Assembly: GCA_046081125.1 (NCBI GenBank) | Contig: JBJTVH010000089.1 | Location: 1-64,000 of the forward strand | Length of the DNA stretch: 64,000 nt | Direction: 5' to 3' | Source of the DNA: JBEIFW01 sp046081125 | Lineage (GTDB): Bacteria > Actinomycetota > Acidimicrobiia > Acidimicrobiales > Ilumatobacteraceae | Shown here: positions 17,503 through 25,953 of the stretch, piece after piece | Layout of the letters: every line of letters starts with the position of its first letter | Position numbering within the stretch: position 1 is the first letter of the stretch | Notes under the pieces: model-generated | Databases searched by the model: none | What the model was told of the DNA's origin: nothing | Seen by the model: only the letters and a program-made list of their open reading frames with translations | Position numbers and translations under genes: made by a program

Positions 17503-18624
17503 ATGACGACCTGGACGGTGATCGACGAACAGGCGGTGCACACGGTCGAGGCGGGGGAGACCCTCACGGTCGATCCGGCGCTGCTCGGCTGGCAGCGCAA
17601 GCCCGAGGGCCTGTGCCGTGACGAGGTGTGCATCCCGGTGCCCGCTGGTGTCGCCACCGGCCCGATGGACGCCGCACTGCTGGCCCGATTGCTGGGCCGG
17701 CCGCTCGTGGTCGATGTCGCCGAGCGGGTGGCCGCCTTCGGTGCGTCGGCTGCCGAGCGGGCCGACGCCCTGCGCTCCGGGTTGGCGCCGGACTTCGCGC
17801 TCCCCGACGTCGACGGGGTCGTGCACCGGCTCAGCGACTACCGCGGGCGCAAGGTGGTGCTGTACGCCTACGCCAGTTGGTGAGGCTGCCGAGCCGACCT
17901 GCCCGTGTGGCAGGCACTGCACACCGAACTGGCCGCCGAAGGCCTGACGGTTATCACCGTTGCGATCGACGATTCGCTCGACGCGGCCCGCCCCTGGGTT
18001 CGCCTGGCCGGGGCGACGCATCCGAGCCTCGTCGACACCGAGCACCGGTTCGCCGACCTGTACCACTGCGTCAACGTGCCGACGGTGCTGTGGGTCGACG
18101 AGGTGGGCCGCATCGTGCGCCCCCAAGACGTCCACTACGTGTCGACGGAGTACGCAAGCGTCACCCGCTTCCATCCCCGTAAGCCGATCGCTGCGCTGCG
18201 AGCCTGGGTGCGCGGCGAGGCGCCGGCCTACGAGGGGTCGGTGGCGGGGGACACCAAGGTGCCGACCGAGACCGATCAGGAAGCCCGGGCGGCGTTCGCG
18301 GTGGCGTGGTGGCTCCACCAGCACGATCGGGCCGGGGCGGCCGAGCGGTGGTTCGTGCGGGCCGGCGAGCTGGCGCCGCACGACTTCACGATCCGGCGGG
18401 GCTCGATGCCGATCCGGGGGATCGACCCGGCGGGTCCGGCGTTCTTCCAGATGGTCGCCGACTGGGCCGCCAAGGGGAACGCGTACTACCTCCCGTTGCC
18501 CGACACGGCGACCAGCCCGGACGACTTCGACCTCGAGCCGGTCGAGCAGTTCACGATGGAGCAGTTGCAGGCGCGGATCGAGTCGCAGCGAGACGCCGCG
18601 GACCGAGCCGGCCACGGCGATTGA
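17503..18624 (+). CDS. redoxin-domain selenoprotein with in-frame TGA as selenocysteine
   Basis: Read through TGA 17881-17883, the frame gives 373 residues. An N-terminal region (1-90) includes GLCRDEVC with C38 and C43. A thioredoxin/AhpC-TlpA-like redoxin domain (about 92-235) follows, then a C-terminal TPR-like part ending near GSMPIRGIDPAG. The TGA is codon 127 in the active-site stretch A-S-W-Sec-G-C129-R. Related redoxins, as I remember the family, have ASWCGCR with Cys at this place. The downstream half continues in frame for 247 codons with typical motifs (VPTVLWVDEVGRI), so it is not decayed. A SECIS-like hairpin follows the TGA. The likely role is thiol peroxidase or thiol-disulfide exchange; substrate unknown. 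Sec machinery is not in the window. A sequencing error (TGC/TGT) or pseudogene is the alternative. Confidence 0.85.
17898..17914 (+). promoter_or_regulatory. putative bacterial SECIS element
   Basis: The 17-nt hairpin has arms CCTGCC (17898-17903) and GGCAGG (17909-17914) around the loop CGTGT (17904-17908). Its base begins 14 nt after the TGA and the loop G (17905) lies 22 nt after it. Bacterial SECIS elements lie inside the coding region directly downstream of the UGA, with a short stem and a G at the start of the apical loop. Size and spacing resemble the 17-nt upper hairpin of E. coli fdhF. Function is inferred. Confidence 0.7.
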
Positions 18625-18660
18625 TCGGCAACGAGTGAGCGGCGCCGGCTGACCGCAATG

Positions 18661-18689
18661 GTGATCGGGCGGGTCGCCCGCCCGATCAC
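18661..18689. terminator. perfect 13-bp hairpin between the selenoprotein gene and pspA
   Basis: The arms 18661-18673 and 18677-18689 are perfect complements with a TCG loop. The pspA stop codon (18686-18688) is inside one arm. It sits between convergent genes and probably ends transcription from both sides. No T-run follows. Confidence 0.7.
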
Positions 18690-19459
18690 GACGCCGCAGG
18701 CGGCGTGGCGGCCGGGCCCGGCTCAACGGCGGGCGCCGGGGTGAGGCCGAGCTCGGCCTTCAACTGCGACAGACGGCTCTGCGCCTCGACGTTGAGCGTC
18801 GCCTGCTCGATCTCGAGCATGCGGTTCTCGACCGTGGTCTCCTGCAGCTCTGCGGTCGCGGTGGCCTTCGCGTAGCGCGCCTCGATCTTCTGGCGCACTT
18901 CCTCCATCGTCGGCACGTCCTGGCCCACGGTCTCGGTGAGCGAGGCCATCGCCGTGTTCATCTGCTCCTGCATCTTGGCCTGGTCGAGCTGCGACAGGAG
19001 CTTCTGGCGTTCGGCGAGCTTGCGCTGCAATTGCGCCGAGTTGTTCTGCACCGCCGCCTTGGCCTGATCGGCCGCCTGGGTGGACTGCAGGACCATCTGC
19101 TTCTGCGACTCGACGGTGCGCTCGAGCTCGATCATCCGGTTCGCCAGGGCCTCGGCGGCGACGGTGAGCTCCTGGGATTTCTTCGCATCCCCCGACTTGT
19201 CGGCGTCGGCAGCCATGATCAGCGCCTGGCGGGCGTTGCCGTTGACCTTGGTGAGCTCTTCCATCGAACGGTTGAGCGCCAACTCCGCCTGCTTCTGGTT
19301 GGCGATCACGTTGGCGGCCTGCTCCTTGAGGCGTCGGTGCTGCTCCTGGGCCTCGGTGATCGCCTGCTCGAGCTGCACCTTGGGATCGGCCGACTCCTCG
19401 AACTTCCCGCTCAGCTTGGCGGTCATGTACTTCCACCACTTCGCGATCACCTTGAACAT
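18686..19459 (-). CDS. pspA: PspA/IM30 family envelope-stress protein
   Basis: PspA/IM30 proteins are ESCRT-III-like coiled-coil proteins that bind and protect the cytoplasmic membrane. The 257-residue product begins MFKVIAKWWKYMTAKLSGKFEE, an amphipathic membrane-binding helix, and then is almost entirely helical with heptad-rich Glu/Gln/Lys/Ala stretches up to about residue 235. The tail is Pro/Ala-rich. It is the last gene of a minus-strand cluster after murJ, 11 bases from the murJ stop. No PspF-type regulator is nearby. Confidence 0.88.
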   Translation of the reverse strand: MFKVIAKWWKYMTAKLSGKFEESADPKVQLEQAITEAQEQHRRLKEQAANVIANQKQAELALNRSMEELTKVNGNARQALIMAADADKSGDAKKSQELTVAAEALANRMIELERTVESQKQMVLQSTQAADQAKAAVQNNSAQLQRKLAERQKLLSQLDQAKMQEQMNTAMASLTETVGQDVPTMEEVRQKIEARYAKATATAELQETTVENRMLEIEQATLNVEAQSRLSQLKAELGLTPAPAVEPGPAATPPAAS

Positions 19460-19470
19460 GGGCGGCGAGC

Positions 19471-21054
19471 CTACCGAGCGTGCAGGCGCAAACGGATCGC
19501 AGCCTCCCGGAGCTCGGGGGCGCGCAGCACCGCGAGACAGACGAGATACACCACCACGCCGAGCGGGACCCCGACGACGAGCCGGGCCAGGGCACCACCG
19601 CCGGTCGGCCCGCCGAAGCTCGACGTCGTGAGCCAGACGATCTCGGCCATGACGAGCGCAGCCAGGCCGAGGCGGCCGGCGCTGCCGAGGACGCGACGCA
19701 CCGGCACGCCGGGAAGCTTGCGGGCGAGGATCGCGAGCGCACCGACGGAACTGATCCCGTAGGCGATCGTGAAGGACCAGGCGAGTCCGGGAACGCCGAA
19801 CGTGCCGACGAGGGCGACGCCGAGGATGATGTTGAGCGCGTTCTCGAACGCGTTGATCACGAACGGCGTCCGGGTGTCGGCGTGGGTGGTGAAGCCGCGC
19901 AGCACGAACAGGTAGGCCGCGACGGCGCCGACGCCCCACGCAAAGCCCGTCAGCGTCGCACCGGTGATCTCGGCGTCGGCGGCGTCGAAGGCGCCGGCCT
20001 GGAGCAGGGTCGACACGAGCGGTCGGGCGAGCACGGCCAGTCCGAAGCCGGCGGGGAGCATCACGGCGAGAAGCAGGCGCAGACCCTGCTCGAAACGGGC
20101 GAGGAACCGGGCCTTGTCGCGAGCGGCGCGGGCGCGCGCGAGCTCGGGCGTGAAGGTGGTGATCACCGACATGGCGAGCAGACCGATCGGCACCTGGGCC
20201 AACAGGAACGCCACCTGGTACGCCGTCACCCCGAAGCTGCCGGGCCGGGCCAGGACGGTCATCGCATAGAGGGCGAGCTGGTTCGCGACGACGTACCCGA
20301 TCGTCCACCCCGACAGGCGCAGCACCTCCCGCACGGCCGGGTGGTGGCGATCGGGGCGGAAGCGGACCACGATGCCGTTGCGCCGCAACGACACGAGCAG
20401 CACCCCGGCCATCAGGACGATCCCGGCCGTCGTGGGGGCCGCGAGCAACCAGCGCAGCGTCGGATCCAGGGCGGCAAGGGCGAGATCGCGGGGCGTGGTG
20501 CCCACGACGGCCGCCAGCGCCGCCAGGCCGGCGATACCGACGACGTTGTTCGCCACCGGCGCCCATGCCGCAGCGAAGAAGTGGCCGTGCGCGTTCAGCA
20601 ACGCCGAGGCGAGGAACGTCAGCGAGTAGAAGAAGACCTGCGGCAGGAACACCACGGCGAGGAACGTCATGGTGCCCACGAGGCGGTCCCGGTCCACGGT
20701 CTCCGGGCTGGTCACGGTGTACAGCCGAACCAGCAGCGGGGAGACGATCACCGCGACGACGGTCAACACGGCCGACGCGACGGCCGCGACCGAGAACACC
20801 GCACTGGTCGCCTCGGAATCGCCGTCGGTGGCGTGCCGGGTGAACAGCGGCACGAGCGTGGCTGCGAGCACACCGCCCAGCACGAGTTCGTACAGCACGT
20901 TGGGCAGGTTGTTCGCCGTCGTGAACGCGTCGGCGAGGTCGTTGGCGACGATCTGGACCAGGAACCCGAAGCGGACCAGACCGCTCAGCCGGCTGAGCAG
21001 GGTGCCGGTGGCGACGACGAGGTTCGCGCGCGCCAGGCCGCCTCGGGCCGTCAC
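19471..21054 (-). CDS. murJ: lipid II flippase MurJ/MviN family
   Basis: MurJ moves lipid II across the membrane for peptidoglycan synthesis. The 527-residue product is very hydrophobic with about 14 membrane segments. It has the MOP-superfamily opening ATGTLLSRLSGLVRFGFL, then DAFTTANNLPNVLYELVLGG and PLFTRH. Compared with actinobacterial MviN proteins it lacks a C-terminal kinase-like extension. GTG 21054 overlaps the upstream stop (GTGA). Other MOP flippases (O-antigen, teichuronic) are possible, but the opening motifs favour MurJ. Confidence 0.88.
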   Translation of the reverse strand: MTARGGLARANLVVATGTLLSRLSGLVRFGFLVQIVANDLADAFTTANNLPNVLYELVLGGVLAATLVPLFTRHATDGDSEATSAVFSVAAVASAVLTVVAVIVSPLLVRLYTVTSPETVDRDRLVGTMTFLAVVFLPQVFFYSLTFLASALLNAHGHFFAAAWAPVANNVVGIAGLAALAAVVGTTPRDLALAALDPTLRWLLAAPTTAGIVLMAGVLLVSLRRNGIVVRFRPDRHHPAVREVLRLSGWTIGYVVANQLALYAMTVLARPGSFGVTAYQVAFLLAQVPIGLLAMSVITTFTPELARARAARDKARFLARFEQGLRLLLAVMLPAGFGLAVLARPLVSTLLQAGAFDAADAEITGATLTGFAWGVGAVAAYLFVLRGFTTHADTRTPFVINAFENALNIILGVALVGTFGVPGLAWSFTIAYGISSVGALAILARKLPGVPVRRVLGSAGRLGLAALVMAEIVWLTTSSFGGPTGGGALARLVVGVPLGVVVYLVCLAVLRAPELREAAIRLRLHAR

Positions 21055-21806
21055 GCCCCACCCGTCGCCGGCCGGCCGCTCGCTTCCTCGAGAGCCTGCC
21101 GGAGCGATTCGAGTTCACCGACGAGATGGTCCACGTCGGTGCCCAGCCCGGAGAGACTCGGATCCTCGCCTTGGCCGATCGAGAGTTCCACCGCACGGGC
21201 GACGAGCTCGTCGAGTCGGGCGTCGAGCAGCCGCAAGCGGGAACGGCCGTCCTCGGAGGCTGCAGCGAGCCGGGCTGCGGTGGCCAGTTGCGATTCGAGG
21301 GCTTCGAGGGTCCGGGTCGTGGATTCGCCGGGCGGCAACGCCCGAGCGGCGGCCAACTCACGGCGGACCCGCGTCGGGTCGAGCCGGCCGAGGGCGACAT
21401 CGATGCTGTGACCGTGTGTCGCAACCCGGCGGCACTCCTCGACGCTCGCATCGATGCCGTCACCGAGGGCACGCAGCCGGTCCTGCAACGGGCCGGGCAC
21501 CACGGCGTCGACCGTCGAGCGGTAGCGGGCCGCAGCCGCTGCCGCCTCCACCACGAACCCCCGCCACGGCTCCGACAACGCCCCCGGACCGGGCAGTCGG
21601 GGCCGGCGCGGCGCCCGGGGCAACCCGACGAGGACTCGCAAGGACCACGCGCCGAGCGCAGCGACCACGGCGAGGTACACCGGGATCCCGACGGCGAGCG
21701 TGACCGCCGCAGCGGCGCCCGCGGCGAGGATGCCGGACGGCGCCATCATCGCCTCGGCGCCGGCGCGGGTCAGCAGCCGGTCCTTCAGTCCGATGCGGGT
21801 GGCCAC
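21051..21806 (-). CDS. membrane protein with C-terminal helical domain, unknown function
   Basis: The 251-residue product has a hydrophobic region of about two membrane segments (roughly residues 20-60), an Arg/Pro-rich link (PRAPRRPRLPGPG) and a long acidic helical domain (about 80-240) with coiled-coil character. No catalytic motif is visible. It starts at GTG 21806. It is coupled to murJ by a GTGA overlap and lies directly after the VWA lipoprotein gene, so an envelope role is likely. I do not recognise a named family with confidence. Confidence 0.75.
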   Translation of the reverse strand: MATRIGLKDRLLTRAGAEAMMAPSGILAAGAAAAVTLAVGIPVYLAVVAALGAWSLRVLVGLPRAPRRPRLPGPGALSEPWRGFVVEAAAAAARYRSTVDAVVPGPLQDRLRALGDGIDASVEECRRVATHGHSIDVALGRLDPTRVRRELAAARALPPGESTTRTLEALESQLATAARLAAASEDGRSRLRLLDARLDELVARAVELSIGQGEDPSLSGLGTDVDHLVGELESLRQALEEASGRPATGGA

Positions 21807-21820
21807 GAATGCCGATCGTG

Positions 21821-23650
21821 TCAGAAGTTCGACACGACGGCGGTGAACACCTGCTCGATCGTCGCCGGATTCGACGCGTCGTAGGCAGCTGCGTTCGACG
21901 CCTCGGCGATCCGGCGCAGGATCGTGAGGTCGGCGTCCTTGCCGTAGCCGATGGTGAACACACGCACGGGGGTGGTGCGGGCTCCCTCCGCACCGACCTG
22001 AAGCTCCTGCACGAGCCCGTTGAGCTGGGCGGTGTCGTCGTTGCGGTTGCCGTCCTCGTTCCGGCCGTCGGTGAGCAACACCACCGCATTGATCTTCGCA
22101 GCGTTGTAGGCGTCAACCATCTTGGTGTACGCCGACGCCGTCACGTCATACAGCGGGGTGCCTTGCACCGGCACCAGGGCGCGGATGCGGGCACGCAAGG
22201 TCTCACGGTTGGCGCCGACCGGGTTGACGGGCACCAGGTCCAGCCATTGCTCCTGCGCGTTGCGGGTCAGGCCCGTAGAGAAGATCCGCAGGCCGACTTC
22301 GTCTTCGTCCTTGAACTGTTGGAGCGAGGTGATCGCAGCGCGTTTGGCGAGGTCGAGCTTCGATTCCGACCCACCCGGTACGGTGGGCTCCCCCATGGAG
22401 CCCGACACGTCGAGTACCAGCAGGACGCGAGCCGCCTTGCGCTGCTGGGCCCACCGGTCGAGCACCTTGGCCAGCACCGCCGGTTGCGGCACCTCGAGCA
22501 CCGAACCCGGCCGGCTGGGGTCGACGCCGTTGGCGGTCACGATCGGCGCGCCGAGCGCAACGGCCGGGTTACCGGGCCGGAACCCGCCGGCGAGCACCTT
22601 GGTCTGGTTCTCGGGGCGCAGCACGAACTCCTGGAACACGCTGGCGGCCTTCTTGGCCGCCGGCGTCACCCACGGCGCGTCGAGGATGAAGAAGGGGTTG
22701 TCGCTGTAGAGCGTCCCCTCTTTCGGGTAGACGGCGACGAGGGGCACCTTGGGGGGACGTGCCACCTCACCGGGATCGAGGATGCCGTCGGGGTTGCCCG
22801 AATTGTAGTCGAGGATCGACTTCTCCTCGATGGCGACGGCCGAGGCGTAGGTCAATGCGGTGCCACGGGCGTCGGCGCGGTACCAGTTGTTGAGGAACGT
22901 GAGAGTGGTGTCGCCGTAGTGGACCACCGCCGACTCGACCCCGCGGGCGAAGGCGTCGACCTCCGGGCGGTCGAGGTCCTCTGCGGTGAGATCGCGGGAC
23001 TTGCCGGTCGCGGCGTAGTACTGGGCGACGGTGAAGTTCAGCCCGCTCGTGGAGAAGTTCGGGTTGGTCTTGCCGAGCCGGAACGGGCCCCACTCGGGAT
23101 GGCCGAACCGGGCCCAGCCCTGCGGATCCTTTGCGAGTTCGACGATGTCGGCGAAGCCGACCGGCGTGCCCGGATACCCGAGCGCATCGGCCATCGGCTT
23201 GGGCATCGCGATCACGAGCGGCGTGATCATGAACGGGCGGGCGGGCGGCGCGACGGTCCGACCGGTGCGCTGGTTCACGATCGCGCCCCACCCCGACGCT
23301 GCGGGCGACCACACGACCGGCTGGTTGCCGTTGGTGGCCGGGTCGGGCCACCCGTCGACCAGCAGTTGGGCCGCTGCGCCCGACGACTTGCGCTGCGGCC
23401 GGGCGACGATGCACCCCGAGGACGGCTTTGCGTCCTTGCTCGCGTTGAACGCTCGGGCGAGCTCGGTCAGGAGCGTGAACTTCTCGGGGCTGACGACGAC
23501 GTCGAGCGCCGTGCACTTGCCGGCGTCGACCTTCGACAGGTCGCCCGAGCCCTGCACCGTCGCCGTCTCCGAGGTGCCGCTGCAGGCCCCGGCGGCGAGG
23601 GTGGCAACGGCGGCCAGGACGGTCCATCGGTGGCGGCGTGATGCGGTCAT
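21821..23650 (-). CDS. substrate-binding-like and VWA-domain lipoprotein
   Basis: The 609-residue protein starts with a signal peptide and lipobox (LAAGAC, Cys23), so it should be anchored on the outer face of the membrane. Residues about 40-390 resemble a periplasmic binding-protein fold with secretion-type features. Residues about 408-600 are a von Willebrand A domain with MIDAS D414-V-S-G-S and LLTDGRNED. The ATG 23650 is preferred over 23698 because it leads directly into the signal peptide. The next upstream gene, also binding-protein-like, ends 4 bases before it. Ligand unknown; metal-dependent protein binding through the VWA domain is expected. Confidence 0.85.
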   Translation of the reverse strand: MTASRRHRWTVLAAVATLAAGACSGTSETATVQGSGDLSKVDAGKCTALDVVVSPEKFTLLTELARAFNASKDAKPSSGCIVARPQRKSSGAAAQLLVDGWPDPATNGNQPVVWSPAASGWGAIVNQRTGRTVAPPARPFMITPLVIAMPKPMADALGYPGTPVGFADIVELAKDPQGWARFGHPEWGPFRLGKTNPNFSTSGLNFTVAQYYAATGKSRDLTAEDLDRPEVDAFARGVESAVVHYGDTTLTFLNNWYRADARGTALTYASAVAIEEKSILDYNSGNPDGILDPGEVARPPKVPLVAVYPKEGTLYSDNPFFILDAPWVTPAAKKAASVFQEFVLRPENQTKVLAGGFRPGNPAVALGAPIVTANGVDPSRPGSVLEVPQPAVLAKVLDRWAQQRKAARVLLVLDVSGSMGEPTVPGGSESKLDLAKRAAITSLQQFKDEDEVGLRIFSTGLTRNAQEQWLDLVPVNPVGANRETLRARIRALVPVQGTPLYDVTASAYTKMVDAYNAAKINAVVLLTDGRNEDGNRNDDTAQLNGLVQELQVGAEGARTTPVRVFTIGYGKDADLTILRRIAEASNAAAYDASNPATIEQVFTAVVSNF

Positions 23651-23654
23651 GGGG

Positions 23655-24506
23655 TCATCCCTTGGTCCAGGCCAGTTGAAGTCCGTACGCGATGTCACCC
23701 GACGGCATACCGGCAGAGGCGCTCGGCGGGCGCCCCGCTGCGGCCGCAGCGCTCAGCACCCGGCCTGGCGCCGGCCCGCTCGAGGCGACCACGACACCGG
23801 CGCGCACTGCCGGCGTCGGGACGGCGATCGCAGCGGGTGAGGTCGGCCCGGCGAGGCCAGCGACGGTGCGATAGGTGCCCGGGAACAGCGTGAGGATGTC
23901 GACCGCGGCGGCGTCCTGGTTCGGCGGCGAAGGTTTGCGCAACTTGATCCCGGCGATGCCGTCGCGCACCACCGGGTCGGTGGCACCGACCGTTGCGATG
24001 TCGGCCCCGGCGAGGCCGGTCGCGAGGGCGATCAGGACCGCCGGCCCGGCGCCGCTGGAAGCAGGGTCGTCGAGGCCGAGGCCGGGAAGGCCGGCCACGC
24101 AGGTCCAGGTCGGGGTCGCACCGCACGTCTGCACGGCGCCGAACATCGCCACGTCGAGACCCGCGACGACGGTCGACGTCGAGAGCCGGGGCAGGCGATC
24201 GGCGGCGCGGCGTCGTGCTTCGACAATCGCCGGCCACGGTTCGAGCGTCACCCAGACGATCGGGGCGGTCCCGTCGTCAGCGACGAGCCGCTCGGCCGTG
24301 GTACCTGCCGGCTCGACGAACACGGTGGCGCCATCGCTGCGCAGCGCGTCGCATGCTGCCATGACCTCGAACGCACACACCACCGGGCTCGACGCCAGCA
24401 GCGCGGCCCCTGACGAGGCGTCGGCGCCGTCCCGGCCCCGCCACCACACGGCGCCGGCGATCATGGCCACGGCGGCCAGCACGGCGGCGATGCGCTTGGC
24501 GACCAC
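23655..24506 (-). CDS. membrane-anchored or secreted binding-protein-like protein
   Basis: The 283-residue product has an N-terminal hydrophobic segment (about 5-22: AAVLAAVAMIAGAVWW) that may be a signal anchor. The rest is Ala/Gly/Val-rich with alternating strands, and its few cysteines sit in VVCAF, MAACDAL, TCGATPTWTC. It resembles a truncated version of the binding-protein half of its downstream neighbour, without a VWA domain, but the family is not certain. GTG 24506 is the start. Position between the AAA ATPase and the VWA lipoprotein suggests a shared system. Confidence 0.7.
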   Translation of the reverse strand: MVAKRIAAVLAAVAMIAGAVWWRGRDGADASSGAALLASSPVVCAFEVMAACDALRSDGATVFVEPAGTTAERLVADDGTAPIVWVTLEPWPAIVEARRRAADRLPRLSTSTVVAGLDVAMFGAVQTCGATPTWTCVAGLPGLGLDDPASSGAGPAVLIALATGLAGADIATVGATDPVVRDGIAGIKLRKPSPPNQDAAAVDILTLFPGTYRTVAGLAGPTSPAAIAVPTPAVRAGVVVASSGPAPGRVLSAAAAAGRPPSASAGMPSGDIAYGLQLAWTKG

Positions 24507-24529
24507 GACGTCAGGTTACGCGCCGGTGC

Positions 24530-25909
24530 TTACCGCACCGCCGCGGCGCGCACGTCGTCGGCCTCGAGCGTCGTCAGTTGCTCGTCGGTCGGGGCCTCGA
24601 TCGTGACGAGTCGAGAGGCGTGGGCGGCGATGGTTCGCTCGAACAGGTTGCGCACGAACCGGGCGTTGCCGAAGCCTCGGCCGCGCTCGACGGCGGCGAT
24701 CGTCGTGCGCACGGCGGCGAGTGCGTCGGGTGTCGGGAGGTAGCGCTGCTTGGCCCCGAGACGCTCGAAGATCGCCACCAACTCGTCGTCGGTGTAGTCC
24801 GGGAAGTGGACGGTGCGGTCGAAGCGGCTGCGCAGGCCGGGGTTGGTCTCGACGAAGGCGGCCATCTCCTCCGGGTATCCGGCTGCGATCACGGCGAGGT
24901 CCGCGCGATGGTCCTCCATGAGCTTGACGAGCGTGTCGATCGCCTCCCGGCCGAAGTCATTGTCACCGCCACGGGCGAGGGCGTACGCCTCGTCGATGAG
25001 CAGTACCCCGCCCACGGCCGACTCGATCACCTCGCGGGTGCGGATCGCGGTCTGGCCGATGTAGCCCGCCACCAGACGCGACCGGTCCACCTCGACGAGT
25101 TGGCCGCGCGAGACGACCTCCAGCGACCGGTACATCTGGCCGAGCAGCCGGGCCACCGTGGTCTTCCCCGTCCCCGGGTTGCCGGTGAACACGAGGTGAT
25201 GGCTGGTCTCGACGACCGGCAGGCCCCGCTCGGCGCGCAGGTGACCGATCCGCAGCAGGTCGACGAGCAGCCGGACTTCCCGCTTCACCGGCGCGAGGCC
25301 GACGAGCGCATCGAGCTCGGCGAGAACCTCCTCGAGTGGGCGCACCGGGTCGGCAGGGGACGGGGCCGCCGGCGTCGCAACACCGGCGCCGGTCGTGGTG
25401 GTCGAGCCGCCCGGTGCTTCGGGGCGGGGTGGGGGCGCAACCCGTTCCCAGGTGTGACGCATCCGGTCGATCGCGCCGATCTCGGCCGGCGACGGCACCC
25501 GGTCGAGCGCTGCCGTGCGGTAGGCGAGCGCGAGCCCCAGGCGCCGGTAGGTCGCTGCGGCGCCGGTCCCGAGCGTGCGGTCGGCCTCGGCCAGCACCGC
25601 CAGCAGCGCCGAGGGGGCCGAAGCCCACTCGCTGCGCCCGTCGAACAGCGATCCGGCCCGCAAGTCGGCTGGCGTTGCCCGTTCGAGAGAGCCGCCGAGC
25701 CGGCCGGCGAAGGCGCCCAGGTAGGCGAGGAGCTCGTCGTCGGTGAGTCGTCCGTCGGCTGCGAGGACGCAGGCGACGAGGTCGGCGGCCTCGAGGCCGA
25801 GGTCGGCCTCGGTGATCGAGCGGCCCCCGAGGTCGGCCAGCTCGGTGCGCAGGCCGCCGACGAAGGCGGCGACCTCGGGTTCGAGCGGGCCGGACACCGA
25901 CGGTGACAC
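24530..25909 (-). CDS. CbbX/SpoVK-type AAA+ ATPase
   Basis: The 459-residue protein has an N-terminal helical region (1-180) and a CbxX/CfqX-type AAA+ domain with Walker A GNPGTGKT at 243-250, Walker B LLIDEAYAL, and the sensor and arginine-finger segment NPGLRSRFDR followed by FPDYTDDEL. Such ATPases remodel protein complexes (CbbX for Rubisco; EccA in type VII secretion). No Rubisco or ESX genes are near, so the target is unknown. It starts at GTG 25909, divergent from the moxR gene by 44 bases, and leads the minus-strand cluster with the VWA lipoprotein, murJ and pspA. Confidence 0.88.
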   Translation of the reverse strand: MSPSVSGPLEPEVAAFVGGLRTELADLGGRSITEADLGLEAADLVACVLAADGRLTDDELLAYLGAFAGRLGGSLERATPADLRAGSLFDGRSEWASAPSALLAVLAEADRTLGTGAAATYRRLGLALAYRTAALDRVPSPAEIGAIDRMRHTWERVAPPPRPEAPGGSTTTTGAGVATPAAPSPADPVRPLEEVLAELDALVGLAPVKREVRLLVDLLRIGHLRAERGLPVVETSHHLVFTGNPGTGKTTVARLLGQMYRSLEVVSRGQLVEVDRSRLVAGYIGQTAIRTREVIESAVGGVLLIDEAYALARGGDNDFGREAIDTLVKLMEDHRADLAVIAAGYPEEMAAFVETNPGLRSRFDRTVHFPDYTDDELVAIFERLGAKQRYLPTPDALAAVRTTIAAVERGRGFGNARFVRNLFERTIAAHASRLVTIEAPTDEQLTTLEADDVRAAAVR

Positions 25910-25941
25910 TAGGCGTTTGAACTGCGGTGGAACCCGACCGG

Positions 25942-25947
25942 TAGGGT
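25942..25947 (+). promoter_or_regulatory. moxR promoter, leaderless: TTGAAC and TAGGGT
   Basis: TAGGGT ends 6 bases before ATG 25954, so the transcript should start at the A of ATG. A good -35 candidate TTGAAC lies at 25917-25922 with a 19-base spacer. The region also separates the two divergent AAA gene sets. Confidence 0.6.
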
Positions 25948-25953
25948 CCGGCC

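Noticed and set aside
17503..18624. Redoxin region read as a pseudogene or two separate genes
   Set aside because: A single TGA at the catalytic codon, intact conserved sequence on both sides, one leaderless promoter before the first half and none before the second, and a SECIS-like hairpin make Sec more likely. A sequencing error remains possible.
18686..21472. 928-codon minus-strand frame joining pspA to upstream sequence
   Set aside because: PspA begins at ATG 19459; the rest is Arg-rich shadow sequence of murJ and the membrane-protein gene.
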